Positions 17,726 through 25,897 of a stretch of 64,000 bases of DNA are shown in pieces. The stretch covers positions 72,656 through 136,655 of the forward strand of contig NZ_KE383856.1 of the NCBI RefSeq assembly GCF_000422485.1, written 5' to 3'. The notes beneath the pieces were generated by a model, which was not told where the DNA came from, ran no database searches, and was given only the letters and a program-made list of their open reading frames with translations. How positions within the stretch are numbered: the stretch's first letter is position 1; each line of letters starts with the position of its first letter. Position numbers and translations under genes: made by a program. This stretch comes from Paenibacillus pasadenensis DSM 19293 (lineage in GTDB: Bacteria > Bacillota > Bacilli > Paenibacillales > Paenibacillaceae).

Positions 17726-17806
17726 AAAGGTTGCACAGTTATCCACATGAAAAGTTATGCACATGTAAATTAAACGTCGTAACGGATTCCCCTCGGCTTA
17801 TGCATA
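17665..17806 (+). promoter_or_regulatory. Cluster of five DnaA-box-like 9-mers upstream of pdaA
   Basis: On the same strand within 142 bp are TTATGCACA (17665), TTATCCCCA (17677), TTATCCACA (17739), TTATGCACA (17755) and TTATGCATA (17798). Three fit TTATNCACA exactly and TTATCCACA is the strong consensus DnaA box; the other two differ at one base. dnaA, dnaN and replication genes are absent, so this is not the chromosomal origin. Clusters of this kind bind DnaA outside oriC in Bacillus and restrain initiation or regulate adjacent genes (established for B. subtilis in general); the role here is inferred. Confidence 0.65.
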
Positions 17807-17869
17807 AGCGGCCGCCGTTTGCGGCAAAACAAAGCAGAGCGCGCATCATGAAAGCGGGAGGGGAACAGA

Positions 17870-18715
17870 ATGGCGAAACGTTGGTGGCAAGCCGCCGGAG
17901 CGGCTGTGCTGATCGCGGGAGCGGTCGCAAGCGCGGGGCTGCCGCTCGGCCGGGCGGCGGCGGAGCCGGCTCCGCCGTCAGCGGATGCGGCTCCTGCCGC
18001 AGGCTGGAGCAAGGCGTACCATTTCGGCTTCAAGAAAAGCAAAAACGGCGAGCTGCCGTCGATCGCGGAGGAAGGCTTCCAGCCGATGCTGGAGAAGCAT
18101 GGCGCCGTATTCCTCGGCGACACGTCCCGCAAGGAGCTGTACCTGACGTTCGACAACGGCTACGAGAAGGACGGGCTGACGGGGACGATCCTCGACGTGC
18201 TCAAGGAGAAGAACGTGCCGGCGATTTTCTTCATCACCGGGCATTACGTCAAGACGGAGCCGGAGCTTGTCAAGCGGATGGCGGCGGAGGGCCATCTGAT
18301 CGGCAACCATTCGTGGAGCCACCCGGACATGAGCACGCTGCCGCCGGAGAAGATCAGGCAGGAGCTGGCCGATGTGAAAAAGGCGGTCGCCGAGCTGACC
18401 GGCGTCCAGAAGATGGATTATCTGCGCGCCCCGCGCGGCATTTTTTCGGAGCCGATGCTCGCCGCCAGCGGAGCCGAGGGCTACCGCAACGTCTTCTGGT
18501 CGGTCGCCTACAAGGACTGGGACACGTCCGCGCAGCGCGGAGCGGATTACGCTTACCGCAACGTGATGGAGCAGCTGCATCCGGGCGCGGTGCTGCTGCT
18601 GCATGCGGTGTCGAGCGACAATACGCAGGCGCTGGGCCGGATCATCGACGGCGCGCGCGCGCAAGGCTATGAGTTCAAAAGCCTCGACGGAATGGAGAAG
18701 CGGACTTACCGCTGA
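17870..18715 (+). CDS. pdaA: Polysaccharide deacetylase PdaA (delta-lactam cortex biosynthesis)
   Basis: A 281-residue exported deacetylase. The signal segment is residues 1-30. The NodB domain contains LYLTFDNGYE (metal/catalytic Asp pair, with DN instead of the usual DD as in PdaA), GNHSWSHPDMSTL (metal-binding His), YLRAPRGIFSEPML, VFWSVAYKDWDTS and GAVLLLHAVSSDN. In B. subtilis PdaA removes the N-acetyl group from muramic acid during delta-lactam formation in spore cortex, and loss blocks germination. The TFDNGYE and RAPRGIFSE motifs favour PdaA over other NodB paralogues. RBS GGAGGGG is 8 bp before ATG 17870. A DnaA-box cluster lies 64-205 bp upstream. Confidence 0.9.
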   Translation: MAKRWWQAAGAAVLIAGAVASAGLPLGRAAAEPAPPSADAAPAAGWSKAYHFGFKKSKNGELPSIAEEGFQPMLEKHGAVFLGDTSRKELYLTFDNGYEKDGLTGTILDVLKEKNVPAIFFITGHYVKTEPELVKRMAAEGHLIGNHSWSHPDMSTLPPEKIRQELADVKKAVAELTGVQKMDYLRAPRGIFSEPMLAASGAEGYRNVFWSVAYKDWDTSAQRGADYAYRNVMEQLHPGAVLLLHAVSSDNTQALGRIIDGARAQGYEFKSLDGMEKRTYR

Positions 18716-18774
18716 GCGCCGCAAGAGGGAAGCGGAGCTGGCAGTCGGCGGTCTCCGTCCCGCCGGGATTGCTA

Positions 18775-18800
18775 AAAAGGATACCATATGGTATCCTTTT
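18775..18800. promoter_or_regulatory. Perfect 26-bp palindrome upstream of the AHSA1-ArsR pair
   Basis: The centre GGATACCATATGGTATCC is extended by AAAA and TTTT into a perfect 13+13 dyad, 30 bp before the AHSA1 start. It may be the operator of the ArsR-type repressor encoded two genes on, or double as a terminator for pdaA because it ends in a T run. Confidence 0.6.
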
Positions 18801-18829
18801 TCTATGTTCAACGAACTCAAGGAGGAATT

Positions 18830-19261
18830 ATGATGCCATCGTCATCCGACCGCCAGCTGCCGGAAATCCGTCAGGTGCAGGTGCTTCGAGCGCCGATCGA
18901 AAAAGTATGGGAAGCAGCCGCCACCTCGGCGGGCATTGAGGCCTGGTTCATGCCGAATACGTTCGTCGCCGAGGAGGGCGCCGAATTCATTCTGCATGCC
19001 GGGCCGTTCGGCGACTCGCGCTGCCGCGTGACCGAGCTGTCCCCGCCGCATCGCCTGAGCTTCGACTGGGGCGAGCAGTGGAGCGTCGCGTTCGAGCTGA
19101 AGGAGCTGGAGCCCGGCGTGACCGAGTTCACCGTCATCCACGGCGGCTGGTCGGAGGACGGCGTGACCGAGTTCGGCCAGTCCCACCGCGAGGTGCGCGA
19201 GCGGATGAACGGAGGCTGGGCCGGCATCGTGAAGAAGCTGGCCGCCGTGCTGGAGGGCTGA
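18830..19261 (+). CDS. AHSA1/SRPBCC-domain protein
   Basis: A 143-residue protein of the START/SRPBCC superfamily, AHSA1 branch: VLRAPIEKVWEAAATSAGIEAWFMPN at the start, LSFDWGEQWSVAFELKEL in the middle, and the C-terminal helix MNGGWAGIVKKLAAVLEG. Such proteins form a hydrophobic cavity; in Firmicutes they commonly sit beside an ArsR-type regulator as here. The ligand is unknown. Translation is placed at ATG 18830 because AAGGAGG lies 5-11 bp upstream; a longer frame from 18788 would start inside the palindrome. It is 4 bp from the next gene, so the two are translationally coupled. Confidence 0.88.
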   Translation: MMPSSSDRQLPEIRQVQVLRAPIEKVWEAAATSAGIEAWFMPNTFVAEEGAEFILHAGPFGDSRCRVTELSPPHRLSFDWGEQWSVAFELKELEPGVTEFTVIHGGWSEDGVTEFGQSHREVRERMNGGWAGIVKKLAAVLEG

Positions 19262-19265
19262 GCCC

Positions 19266-19649
19266 GTGCCGCTGCGGGAGCCAAGCGCGGATGTCTATCA
19301 GGCGATCGCCGACCCGAGCCGTCGCCGCATGCTGCAGCTGCTTCAGGACGCGGGGGAGCTGCCGCTCAAGGAAGTGACGCCGCATTTCGACATGACCCGA
19401 GCCGCCGTCTCCAAGCATCTGCGCATCCTCGCCGATGCCGGGCTCGTGCATGAGCGCAGGACCGGCCGCGAGACGCGCTACCGCATGGACGCCGATCCGC
19501 TGCGCGAGCTGAAGCGCTGGCTGGCCTACTTCGACCGCTACTGGGAAAACAAGCTGCAGGCGCTCCGGCTGCATGTGGAAGGGCCGGAGCCGGCGGAGGC
19601 AGGCGGCCCGGCGGAGGATCAGCCGGCTGGCGAAGGCGGAGGCTCGTAG
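19266..19649 (+). CDS. ArsR-family transcriptional regulator
   Basis: A 127-residue winged-helix repressor beginning with GTG. Residues 5-95 form the ArsR domain: VYQAIADPSRRRMLQLLQDAGELPLKEV, the recognition helix TRAAVSKHLRILADAGLV and the wing HERRTGRETRYRMD. No ELCVCDL metal-binding motif is present, so it belongs to the non-metal SdpR/AHSA1-linked subgroup. The last 30 residues are Gly/Ala/Pro-rich and poorly conserved in type. It probably represses its own two-gene operon through the palindrome at 18775. Confidence 0.9.
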   Translation: MPLREPSADVYQAIADPSRRRMLQLLQDAGELPLKEVTPHFDMTRAAVSKHLRILADAGLVHERRTGRETRYRMDADPLRELKRWLAYFDRYWENKLQALRLHVEGPEPAEAGGPAEDQPAGEGGGS

Positions 19650-19720
19650 CCGGCGGCAAGGCCGCGCGCCGCGAGCCTGCCGGCCGTACGTTTGCCCGCG
19701 GGCGATGTCGTATGATACCA

Positions 19721-19739
19721 TGTAACCAATATGGTTACA
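19721..19739. promoter_or_regulatory. Inverted repeat upstream of the DsbA-family gene
   Basis: TGTAACC and GGTTACA flank a 5-base spacer, 35 bp before the next start. It follows TATGATACCA, a half of the palindrome at 18775, hinting that the same repressor might bind; alternatively it is an operator for an unlinked regulator. Confidence 0.45.
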
Positions 19740-19773
19740 GTTCAAAGGCGGCTGCAGCCGCCGGAAAGCGGGT

Positions 19774-20511
19774 ATGACGATGAAGGTTGAAATTTGGTCG
19801 GACTACGCCTGTCCGTTCTGTTTTATCGGCAAGAGGAGATTCCAGGAGGCGCTCGAAGCGTTCGAGCACAAGGACGGCATCGAGGTCGTCTACCGCAGCT
19901 TCGAGCTCGACCCGTCGGCCGTGCACGAGCCGGGCCGCAGCATTCATGAGCTGCTCGCCGCCAAGTACGGCATGTCGGTTGAGAAGGCGCGCCAGAGCAA
20001 CGAGAATCTCGGCCAGCAGGCGGCGCAGCTTGGCCTCAAGTTCGACTTCGAGGCGATGAAGCCGGGCAATACGTTCGACGCGCATCGCCTCATGGCGTGG
20101 GCCAAGGAGCAAGGCAAGGGCGACGCGATGGCCGAGCGGCTGTTCAAGGCCTACTTCACCGACGGCCTGCTGCTCGAGGACCGCAAGGTGCTGGAGGCGC
20201 TGGCGGAAGAAGCGGGGCTGCCGCGCGCGGAGGCGTCCGCGGTGCTGGAGTCGGACCGCTACTTCGAGCAGGTGAGGGCGGAGGAGCAGGACGGGGCGCA
20301 GCTCGGCATCCAGGGCGTGCCGTTCTACGTGCTCGACCGCAAATACGGCGTCTCGGGCGCGCAGCATCCCGACGCCTTCCTGCAGGTGCTCCGCCAGGCC
20401 TGGGACGAGCGCCAGGCGGAAGCCGCCGGTCCGGCCCCCGAGTCTGCCGGCGATGCGGGCGCGGCCTGCGCTCCGGGCGACGAGGCTTGCGAGCTGCCGG
20501 AACGGAGCTAG
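19774..20511 (+). CDS. DsbA-family oxidoreductase, FrnE/2-hydroxychromene-2-carboxylate-isomerase-like
   Basis: A 245-residue cytoplasmic thioredoxin-fold protein. The active site CPFC follows EIWSDYA at residues 13-16, the helical insert spans about 45-170, and the cis-proline loop appears as GIQGVPFYVLDRKYGVSGAQ. This arrangement is that of the FrnE branch, which reduces or rearranges disulphides and is often stress induced. The C-terminal 35 residues are Ala/Glu-rich with two cysteines (ACAPGDEACELP), as in some FrnE proteins where extra cysteines act in electron relay. No signal peptide. It stands alone between an inverted repeat and a terminator. Confidence 0.88.
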   Translation: MTMKVEIWSDYACPFCFIGKRRFQEALEAFEHKDGIEVVYRSFELDPSAVHEPGRSIHELLAAKYGMSVEKARQSNENLGQQAAQLGLKFDFEAMKPGNTFDAHRLMAWAKEQGKGDAMAERLFKAYFTDGLLLEDRKVLEALAEEAGLPRAEASAVLESDRYFEQVRAEEQDGAQLGIQGVPFYVLDRKYGVSGAQHPDAFLQVLRQAWDERQAEAAGPAPESAGDAGAACAPGDEACELPERS

Positions 20512-20548
20512 CAGGCCGGCATTACACGCACCTGCGTCTAAAAGGAAA

Positions 20549-20602
20549 AAGGCTGGCTCCACAGGTCTCGGAAGAGGGACCTGTGGGGCCAGCTTTTTTG
20601 TT
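20549..20602 (+). terminator. Rho-independent terminator after the DsbA-family gene
   Basis: GCTGGCTCCACAGGTC pairs with GACCTGTGGGGCCAGC, followed by TTTTTTG. Confidence 0.8.
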
Positions 20603-20663
20603 CGCAGCAACTTTATCGGCTTGAACCGCGTTCATGCAGGTGAAATCATTTTAGAACGGGGGG

Positions 20664-21011
20664 ATGCGGATGGCGGTCATTCTTTTTTGCCTCGTTTTTC
20701 TGTTCGGCTCCGCAGCTGCTTTCAAATGGGCGGGGGTTCCGTTGCCGTACGCAAAGGGCATGCTCCTTGCCCTCTTGCTCTGCTTCCTTGCGACTATCTG
20801 TCTGGCGCAAAATTACACGCACAACCTGATTCCAGGAGCAAGCGACGGAATTGCTCCCTCCAATTTCGTTGCCCGTTGGGTTTTCGGGGAAGACGGATGG
20901 ACGATGCAAAAGTTCAGGAGCTCCTTCGAGTTCTCCACAACCCTCGCCGTTCTTTTTCTCCTGGCCTATCCTGTCGTTGTCGCAATCGAGTCGAAATGGG
21001 CAAAAAAATAA
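20664..21011 (+). CDS. Small membrane protein of unknown function
   Basis: A 115-residue hydrophobic protein with segments at about residues 2-20, 30-48 and 90-110 and a short polar loop (AQNYTHNLIPGASDGIAPSN). No family recognised. The codon mix and base composition are less GC-biased than in neighbouring genes, consistent with an acquired or fast-evolving gene. A run of G (ACGGGGGG) precedes ATG 20664; an internal ATG two codons on is equally possible. A terminator follows directly. Confidence 0.65.
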   Translation: MRMAVILFCLVFLFGSAAAFKWAGVPLPYAKGMLLALLLCFLATICLAQNYTHNLIPGASDGIAPSNFVARWVFGEDGWTMQKFRSSFEFSTTLAVLFLLAYPVVVAIESKWAKK

Positions 21012-21012
21012 A

Positions 21013-21056
21013 GCAAGGAGCCCCCTCCTCCGTCAGGAAGAAGGGGGTTTCTTGCT
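21013..21056. terminator. Bidirectional terminator between the small membrane protein and the ZIP remnant
   Basis: GCAAGGAGCCCCCT pairs imperfectly with AGGGGGTTTCTTGC; convergent genes end on both sides. Confidence 0.65.
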
Positions 21057-21078
21057 TCAGGGCCGACATCGCCCCGCC

Positions 21079-21853
21079 TTACCCGAGCGAATGCGTCATC
21101 GCGATCATCGTCAGCAGGCCGATGATGAACGAGAACGTCGCCACGCGCTCGTTGCCGTCGCCGTGGCTCTCGGGGATGAGCTCCTTGTAGACGACGAACA
21201 GCATCGCGCCGGCGGCGAAGGCGAGTCCGTAAGGGACGACCGTCTCGATCGCCGCCACGAAGCTGACGCCGACAAGCGCGGCGATCAGCTCGAGCACACC
21301 GGTGCCGATGGCCATGAGCACGGCGTAGCCGCGGCGCATCCCTTGGGTAATGAGGAACAGCGCCGTCAGGAAGCCCTCCGGAATGTTTTGCAGGCCGATG
21401 CTGATCGCGACGATCGGACCGAGCTGGGCTTCGCTGCTGCCGTAGCTGACTCCGACCGACAGCCCCTCCGGCAGGTTGTGCAGCGCCATCGCCGTCAAGA
21501 ACAGCATCGAGCTGCGGTCCATGCCGAGCCAGCCGCGCCGCGCCGCGGCCGAGCCGGGCGACAGGTCGAGGTCGGAGTCATGCGAAGGATCGGTATGGGG
21601 CAGGATGAGCTCCAGCAGCATGAGCACGATCGATCGTGCCGAGCAGGATGCCGATCGCGACCGCCGGCAGCCCGGACAGCTTGAGCGCGCTCGGGATGAG
21701 CCCGTACGTCGAGGCGGCGACCATGATGCCGGCCGTGAAGGCGAGCAGGATGTCCTTGCCGCGGTGAGTGATATTCGTAATGAACAGGGCGGGCAGCGCG
21801 CCGATGACCGTGCACACCGCCGTCGCGATGCTGCCGAGCAGGATGGGATTCAT
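21079..21853 (-). pseudogene. ZIP-family metal transporter disrupted by a 4-bp duplication
   Basis: Two overlapping frames on the minus strand together spell one ZIP protein of about 256 residues. The first (from 21853) begins MNPILLGSIATAVCTVIGALPALFI and runs to IAIGILLGT; the second carries the signature helices LTAMALHNLPEGLSVGVSYGS and GLQNIPEGFLTALFL with the metal-binding His/Glu residues, and ends at 21079. The join lies near 21632-21640, where the plus strand reads ACGATCGATCGTG. Removing one GATC restores GTIVLMLLELI and an intact gene. The second half has a possible restart but would lack the first two to three helices. It was probably a zinc or divalent-metal importer; a sequencing or assembly error cannot be excluded. 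Confidence 0.85.
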
Positions 21854-21894
21854 AGACTCTCCTTCGTGCCGGCCGGCTGGCCGGTAGGTTCGTT

Positions 21895-21924
21895 TTGTAG
21901 GATATGCCGATCAAGGGATAATAT
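21895..21924 (+). promoter_or_regulatory. Candidate promoter for the TVP38-like gene
   Basis: TTGTAG and TAATAT are 18 bp apart, about 105 bp before the start. Match is moderate. Confidence 0.35.
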
Positions 21925-22028
21925 GCCGCGTCCGAGGCTTCCTTCCGCGCCAGGCACGGAGTACAATGAAGCCGATAGCCCAAGGAGCTTCCGGCCGCGC
22001 CGGCTCCTGCGGAAGGAGTCCATGCCAC

Positions 22029-22658
22029 ATGCTTGACCAATTGATGTCTTATATGACGGAAGAACGGCTGCTGGAGCTGCTCGAGCGGTACCGATCCTAT
22101 GGTCCGCTGCCCGGCATCCTGCTTCCTTTCCTCAAATCCTTCGTGCCCCCGCTGCCGACGCTGCTGCTCATCGGCACGAATGCCGCGGCGTACGGCCTCT
22201 GGGCCGGGTTCCTCTACTCCTGGCTCGGCCTCGTCGCCGGCTGCATGACGACGTTCCTGGCCGTGCGGGCCGCCTCCGGCCACCGCCTCGCCCGCCGCTG
22301 GGCGGACAAGCCCAAGGTGAAGGCGAGCATGAGCTGGATCCGGCGCAACGCGTTCAGCTACGTGTTCGTCCTCAGCCTGTTCCCGGTCGGACCGTTCGTG
22401 CTCGTCAACATGGCGGCCGCGGTGTCGCGCATGCCGATCGGCCGCTTTTTCGCGGCGGTCGGCGTCGGCAAGGGGATCATGGCGCTGGTCGTCTCCTATG
22501 TCGGCCACGACGTCGGGCGCTTCTACCGCGACCCGCTGCAGCTCGCCTTCGTCGCGCTGCTCCTGTTCCTTTCGTGGGCGGCCTGCAAGGCGATCGAGAA
22601 AAAATTCATGAAGCCGGCGTCGGAGGAAGAGGCTTCCGCACCTGCGTCCACCCCCTGA
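22029..22658 (+). CDS. TVP38/TMEM64 (SNARE-associated, VTT) family membrane protein
   Basis: A 209-residue integral membrane protein. A helical N-terminus precedes GILLPFLKSFVPPLPTLLLIGTNAAAYG, a re-entrant segment typical of the VTT/DedA superfamily, then YSWLGLVAGCMTTFLAVRAASGHRLARRW, the cytoplasmic loop and LFPVGPFVLVNMAAAVSRMPIGRFFAAVGVGKGIMA. The group is related to B. subtilis YtxB/YdjZ. Members are implicated in lipid scrambling or undecaprenyl-phosphate recycling, but this one is untested. Start set at ATG 22029 because AAGGAG at 22013-22018 gives 10-bp spacing; an upstream in-frame ATG at 21966 has no good site. Confidence 0.82.
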   Translation: MLDQLMSYMTEERLLELLERYRSYGPLPGILLPFLKSFVPPLPTLLLIGTNAAAYGLWAGFLYSWLGLVAGCMTTFLAVRAASGHRLARRWADKPKVKASMSWIRRNAFSYVFVLSLFPVGPFVLVNMAAAVSRMPIGRFFAAVGVGKGIMALVVSYVGHDVGRFYRDPLQLAFVALLLFLSWAACKAIEKKFMKPASEEEASAPASTP

Positions 22659-22746
22659 CAGGCAGCTGTCAGGGGATTTGCTTTAGAATAAAAATATCGC
22701 CGGGGACATCCGTCTGCGGGCTGATTTTGCGGACGGCTGCCGTGGC

Positions 22747-22752
22747 TATAAT
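22747..22752 (+). promoter_or_regulatory. Candidate -10 box for the DHA2 exporter
   Basis: TATAAT lies 58 bp before the start codon; no convincing -35 at 16-18 bp. Confidence 0.35.
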
Positions 22753-22809
22753 GATGAAGGACGCGTCCCGGCCAAAGGGACGCAAGCAGGAAAGGAAGAG
22801 GATCAGCAA

Positions 22810-24453
22810 ATGAAACAAGCCACCCGCAATCCCGTTGGGCTGGTCATTGCCGGGCTGCTGCTCGGCATGCTCATGGCCTCGATGGATCAGACGATCGTGT
22901 CGACGGCTATGGGAACCATTGTAGGCGAGCTCGGCGGACTCGACAAGTTCGTCTGGGTCACCTCGGCGTACATGGTCGCCGAAATGGCCGGCATGCCGAT
23001 TTTCGGCAAGCTGTCCGACATGTACGGGCGCAAGCGGTTTTTCGTGTTCGGACTCATCGTCTTCATGATCGGATCGGCCCTTTGCGGCACGGCCGCCTCG
23101 ATCGAGCAGCTGGCGCTGTACCGGGCGATCCAGGGCCTCGGCGGCGGCGCGATGATTCCGGTCGCCTTCACGATCATGTTCGACGCGGTTCCGGCGGAGC
23201 AGCGCGGCAAGCTCGGCGGCCTGTTCGGAGCGGTGTTCGGCCTCTCCAGCATCTTCGGGCCGCTGCTCGGAGCGTACATTACGGATTACATCCACTGGAA
23301 CTGGATCTTCTACATCAATCTGCCGCTCGGACTGATCTCGCTGATCTTCGTCTGGGGCTTCTATCGCGAGTCGCAGAAGCATAGCCGCCAGATCATCGAC
23401 TGGGGCGGAGCGGCGACGCTCGTCGGGGCGGTCATCTGCCTTATCTTCGCGCTCGAGCTCGGCGGCAAGACGATCGGCGGCACGACGTACGGCTGGGACT
23501 CCGCGCTCATCCTCGGGCTGTTCGGCGGCTTCGCCGTGCTGACGGTGCTGTTCGTGCTGTTCGAGCTGCGGGCCAAGGAGCCGATCATCACGTTCCGCAT
23601 GTTCCGCAGCCGCGTCTACGCCTCGAGCAATCTCGTCGGCATCTTCGCCGGCGCGGCGTTCATCTCCGCCTCGATGTACATTCCGATCTTCATCTCCGGC
23701 GTCATGGGCGGCAAGGCGACCAACTCCGGCCTCGTGCTGCTGCCGATGATGGTCGGCTCGGTCGTCACGGCGACGCTCGGCGGCTTCCTCATGACCAAGT
23801 TCAAGTACCGCACGCTGATGATTCCGACGCTCGCGCTGCTCGTGGTCGGCCTCGCGCTGCTGACGACGATCGGCGCCGGCACGAACATCTGGGTGATGCG
23901 CCTGTTCATGGTGCTCGTCGGCCTCGGCATCGGCGCTTCGTTCTCCGTGCTGAGCAACGCCTGCATGTTCTCGGTGCCGGTCCAGGACCGCGGCGCGGCG
24001 AGCTCGACGCTGAGCTTCCTGCGCACGCTCGGCATGGCGGTCGGCATCACGGTGTTCGGCATCATCCAGAGCCATCTGTTCACGCGCAAGCTGGAATCGG
24101 CGCTTGGCGGAGCGGCCGGCGGCGCCCAGCCGGGGGCGGCTGCCGGCGCCGACGCGGCGGGAGCCGCGGGCACGGCGGGCGGAGCGGTCGCGGGCGCGGC
24201 CGACGGAGCGGGCCTTCCCGGCTTCACGCTGCATGATCCGCGCGAGCTGATGGACCCCGCCCTGCGCGCCCAGATTCCGCCGGATCTGCTCGAGCGGATT
24301 ACGGGCGGCCTGTCGTCGTCGATCGTGCAGACGTTCGCTTGGGCGATCGTGCCGGCGGCGCTGGCGCTGCTATGCGCCTTCTTCATGGGCAACGGCAAGA
24401 TGGACCCCGCGGCCGTCGCCGAGCAGGAGCGCGAGTACGCTTCGGCCCATTGA
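22810..24453 (+). CDS. MFS drug exporter, DHA2/EmrB-QacA type (14 helices)
   Basis: A 547-residue proton-coupled multidrug exporter. Motif GLLLGMLMASMDQTIVSTAMGTI starts helix 1 (DHA2 motif D1), FGKLSDMYGRKRFFVFG is MFS motif A, YRAIQGLGGGAMIPVAF is motif B and GPLLGAYITDYIHWNWIFYINLPLGL is motif C with the W-IF-NLP signature of 14-helix exporters. Residues about 435-475 are an Ala/Gly-rich loop before the last helix, longer than usual. The protein would expel hydrophobic or cationic compounds. Upstream DNA contains a -10-like TATAAT at 22747. No regulator is adjacent. Confidence 0.92.
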   Translation: MKQATRNPVGLVIAGLLLGMLMASMDQTIVSTAMGTIVGELGGLDKFVWVTSAYMVAEMAGMPIFGKLSDMYGRKRFFVFGLIVFMIGSALCGTAASIEQLALYRAIQGLGGGAMIPVAFTIMFDAVPAEQRGKLGGLFGAVFGLSSIFGPLLGAYITDYIHWNWIFYINLPLGLISLIFVWGFYRESQKHSRQIIDWGGAATLVGAVICLIFALELGGKTIGGTTYGWDSALILGLFGGFAVLTVLFVLFELRAKEPIITFRMFRSRVYASSNLVGIFAGAAFISASMYIPIFISGVMGGKATNSGLVLLPMMVGSVVTATLGGFLMTKFKYRTLMIPTLALLVVGLALLTTIGAGTNIWVMRLFMVLVGLGIGASFSVLSNACMFSVPVQDRGAASSTLSFLRTLGMAVGITVFGIIQSHLFTRKLESALGGAAGGAQPGAAAGADAAGAAGTAGGAVAGAADGAGLPGFTLHDPRELMDPALRAQIPPDLLERITGGLSSSIVQTFAWAIVPAALALLCAFFMGNGKMDPAAVAEQEREYASAH

Positions 24454-24470
24454 GCTCATGCATGCGTTCC

Positions 24471-24517
24471 CCGGACCGGGGGCTGCAGGGATTTTCCTGC
24501 GGCCTCCGGTTTTTTTG
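24471..24517 (+). terminator. Terminator after the DHA2 exporter
   Basis: A GC-rich imperfect stem (CTGCAGG with CCTGCGG at its core) is followed by eight T residues. Confidence 0.6.
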
Positions 24518-24623
24518 CGCAGGCCAGCCCCTCGGCTGTGGTATGCTGGGTAGACGCGCTTCCCATGTCCGACGCCACGATCCGCATGCGCGCGAATTTC
24601 CGTGAAAGAGGCTTGACCATCCG

Positions 24624-25787
24624 ATGCGCCAAGGAACGTCCACTCTCAAGGCCTACAACTTCCTCTATTTCTCCCTGCTCGCCATGTTCGTCTCGTTCAT
24701 GCCCGTCTATCTGGATCAAAAGGGACTGACCCCGATGCAGATCGGGCTCATCACCGGCACCGGCGGCTTCGTCACGATCATCGCCCAGCCGCTCTGGGGC
24801 ATGATCAGCGACCGGCTGCGCACGGTGCGCAAGATCATGCTGCTGCTCACCGTCTGCTCGGCGGTCATCGGGTATTTCCTTTACGGCACGGCCAGCTTCC
24901 CGCTGCTGCTCGGCCTGGCGATGCTGCTGTACTTCTGCTTGATGCCGATCGACCCTCTGCTGGAAAGCCTGAACTTCCGCACGGCGGAGAGCCGCGGCGT
25001 CAGCTACGGCTCGATCCGCACCTACGGCGCGTTCGGCTATGCCGTCATGTCGCTGGCGGTCGGCTACATCATGTCCGGCTTCGGCGCTTCCAGCCTCGGC
25101 CTCACATTCGCCGCCGTCGGCGCGCTATGCCTGCTGGCCGGATTCCTCATGCCGGATGCCGACGCTTCCGGGGAGCCCGTGCGGCTTGCCAGCCTGGCCG
25201 GCTTCCTGCGGAACCGGCAGACGGCGCTGTTCCTGCTGCTGATCTTCATCAGCGCCGTCCCGCAGCGCGTGAACGACACGTTCCTCGGCGTCTACATCGG
25301 CTCGCTCGGAGGCGGGCCAGAGCTGCTCGGCCAAGCCTGGTTCCTCGCGGCGGGCAGCGAGATCGCCGTATTCGCGCTCAGCTTCTGGTGGCTGCGCCGC
25401 GGCCGCGAGCTGCTGCTCATCTCCATCGCCGGCTTCTTCTACTTCATCCGCTTCTTCCTGAGCGCATGGATCACGGAGCCGTTCGGGCTCGTCCTGCTGC
25501 AGCTGCTGCAGATCATCACGTTCCCGGTATTCTACTCGGCGGCGATCCAGTACCTGTACCGGATCGTGCCGCAGGAGTGGAGGGCGACCGGCCAGACGGT
25601 GCTGGCGCTGCTGTTCTTCGGCGTGTCCGGCATCGTCGCTTCCTACGCCGGCGGCTGGCTGTTCGACCGCTTCGGCGGCCAGACGATGTATGTGACGATG
25701 TCGGGCCTGTCGCTGCTCGGGCTGCTGCTCGGCCTGGCGCTGGCCCGCAGCCGTTCCTCCCGGGCTCTTTCGGACGAAGGACGTTGA
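24624..25787 (+). CDS. MFS transporter, 12-helix MFS_1-like (HcaT/LacY-like) type
   Basis: A 387-residue transporter with about twelve hydrophobic segments. Features are FVSFMPVYLDQKGLTPMQIGLITGTGGFVTIIAQPLWGMISDR near the start (a motif shared with the phenylpropionate permease and nucleoside symporter group) and ESRGVSYGSIRTYGAFGYAVMSLAVGYIM in the middle, typical for the MFS_1-like family. The substrate is unknown; sugars, nucleosides or aromatic acids are possible for the family. It lies 170 bp from the DHA2 exporter behind a terminator and is followed by its own terminator. Confidence 0.86.
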   Translation: MRQGTSTLKAYNFLYFSLLAMFVSFMPVYLDQKGLTPMQIGLITGTGGFVTIIAQPLWGMISDRLRTVRKIMLLLTVCSAVIGYFLYGTASFPLLLGLAMLLYFCLMPIDPLLESLNFRTAESRGVSYGSIRTYGAFGYAVMSLAVGYIMSGFGASSLGLTFAAVGALCLLAGFLMPDADASGEPVRLASLAGFLRNRQTALFLLLIFISAVPQRVNDTFLGVYIGSLGGGPELLGQAWFLAAGSEIAVFALSFWWLRRGRELLLISIAGFFYFIRFFLSAWITEPFGLVLLQLLQIITFPVFYSAAIQYLYRIVPQEWRATGQTVLALLFFGVSGIVASYAGGWLFDRFGGQTMYVTMSGLSLLGLLLGLALARSRSSRALSDEGR

Positions 25788-25801
25788 TTGAATTCGAGCG
25801 C

Positions 25802-25825
25802 AAGGCCCCTTCGGGGGCCTTTTTC
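25802..25825 (+). terminator. Rho-independent terminator after the MFS_1-like gene
   Basis: AAGGCCCC and GGGGCCTT around a short TTCG-containing loop, followed by TTTTC. Confidence 0.8.
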
Positions 25826-25897
25826 GGTTGGATTCCCTGATCCAATTCGGCTTTTCATTTAACAAAGCGCGTCTAGATCGGCGGTGAGGAGCGTGCT

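Noticed and set aside
17665..17806. Chromosomal or plasmid replication origin
   Set aside because: No dnaA, dnaN, rep or AT-rich unwinding element with neighbours expected for oriC.
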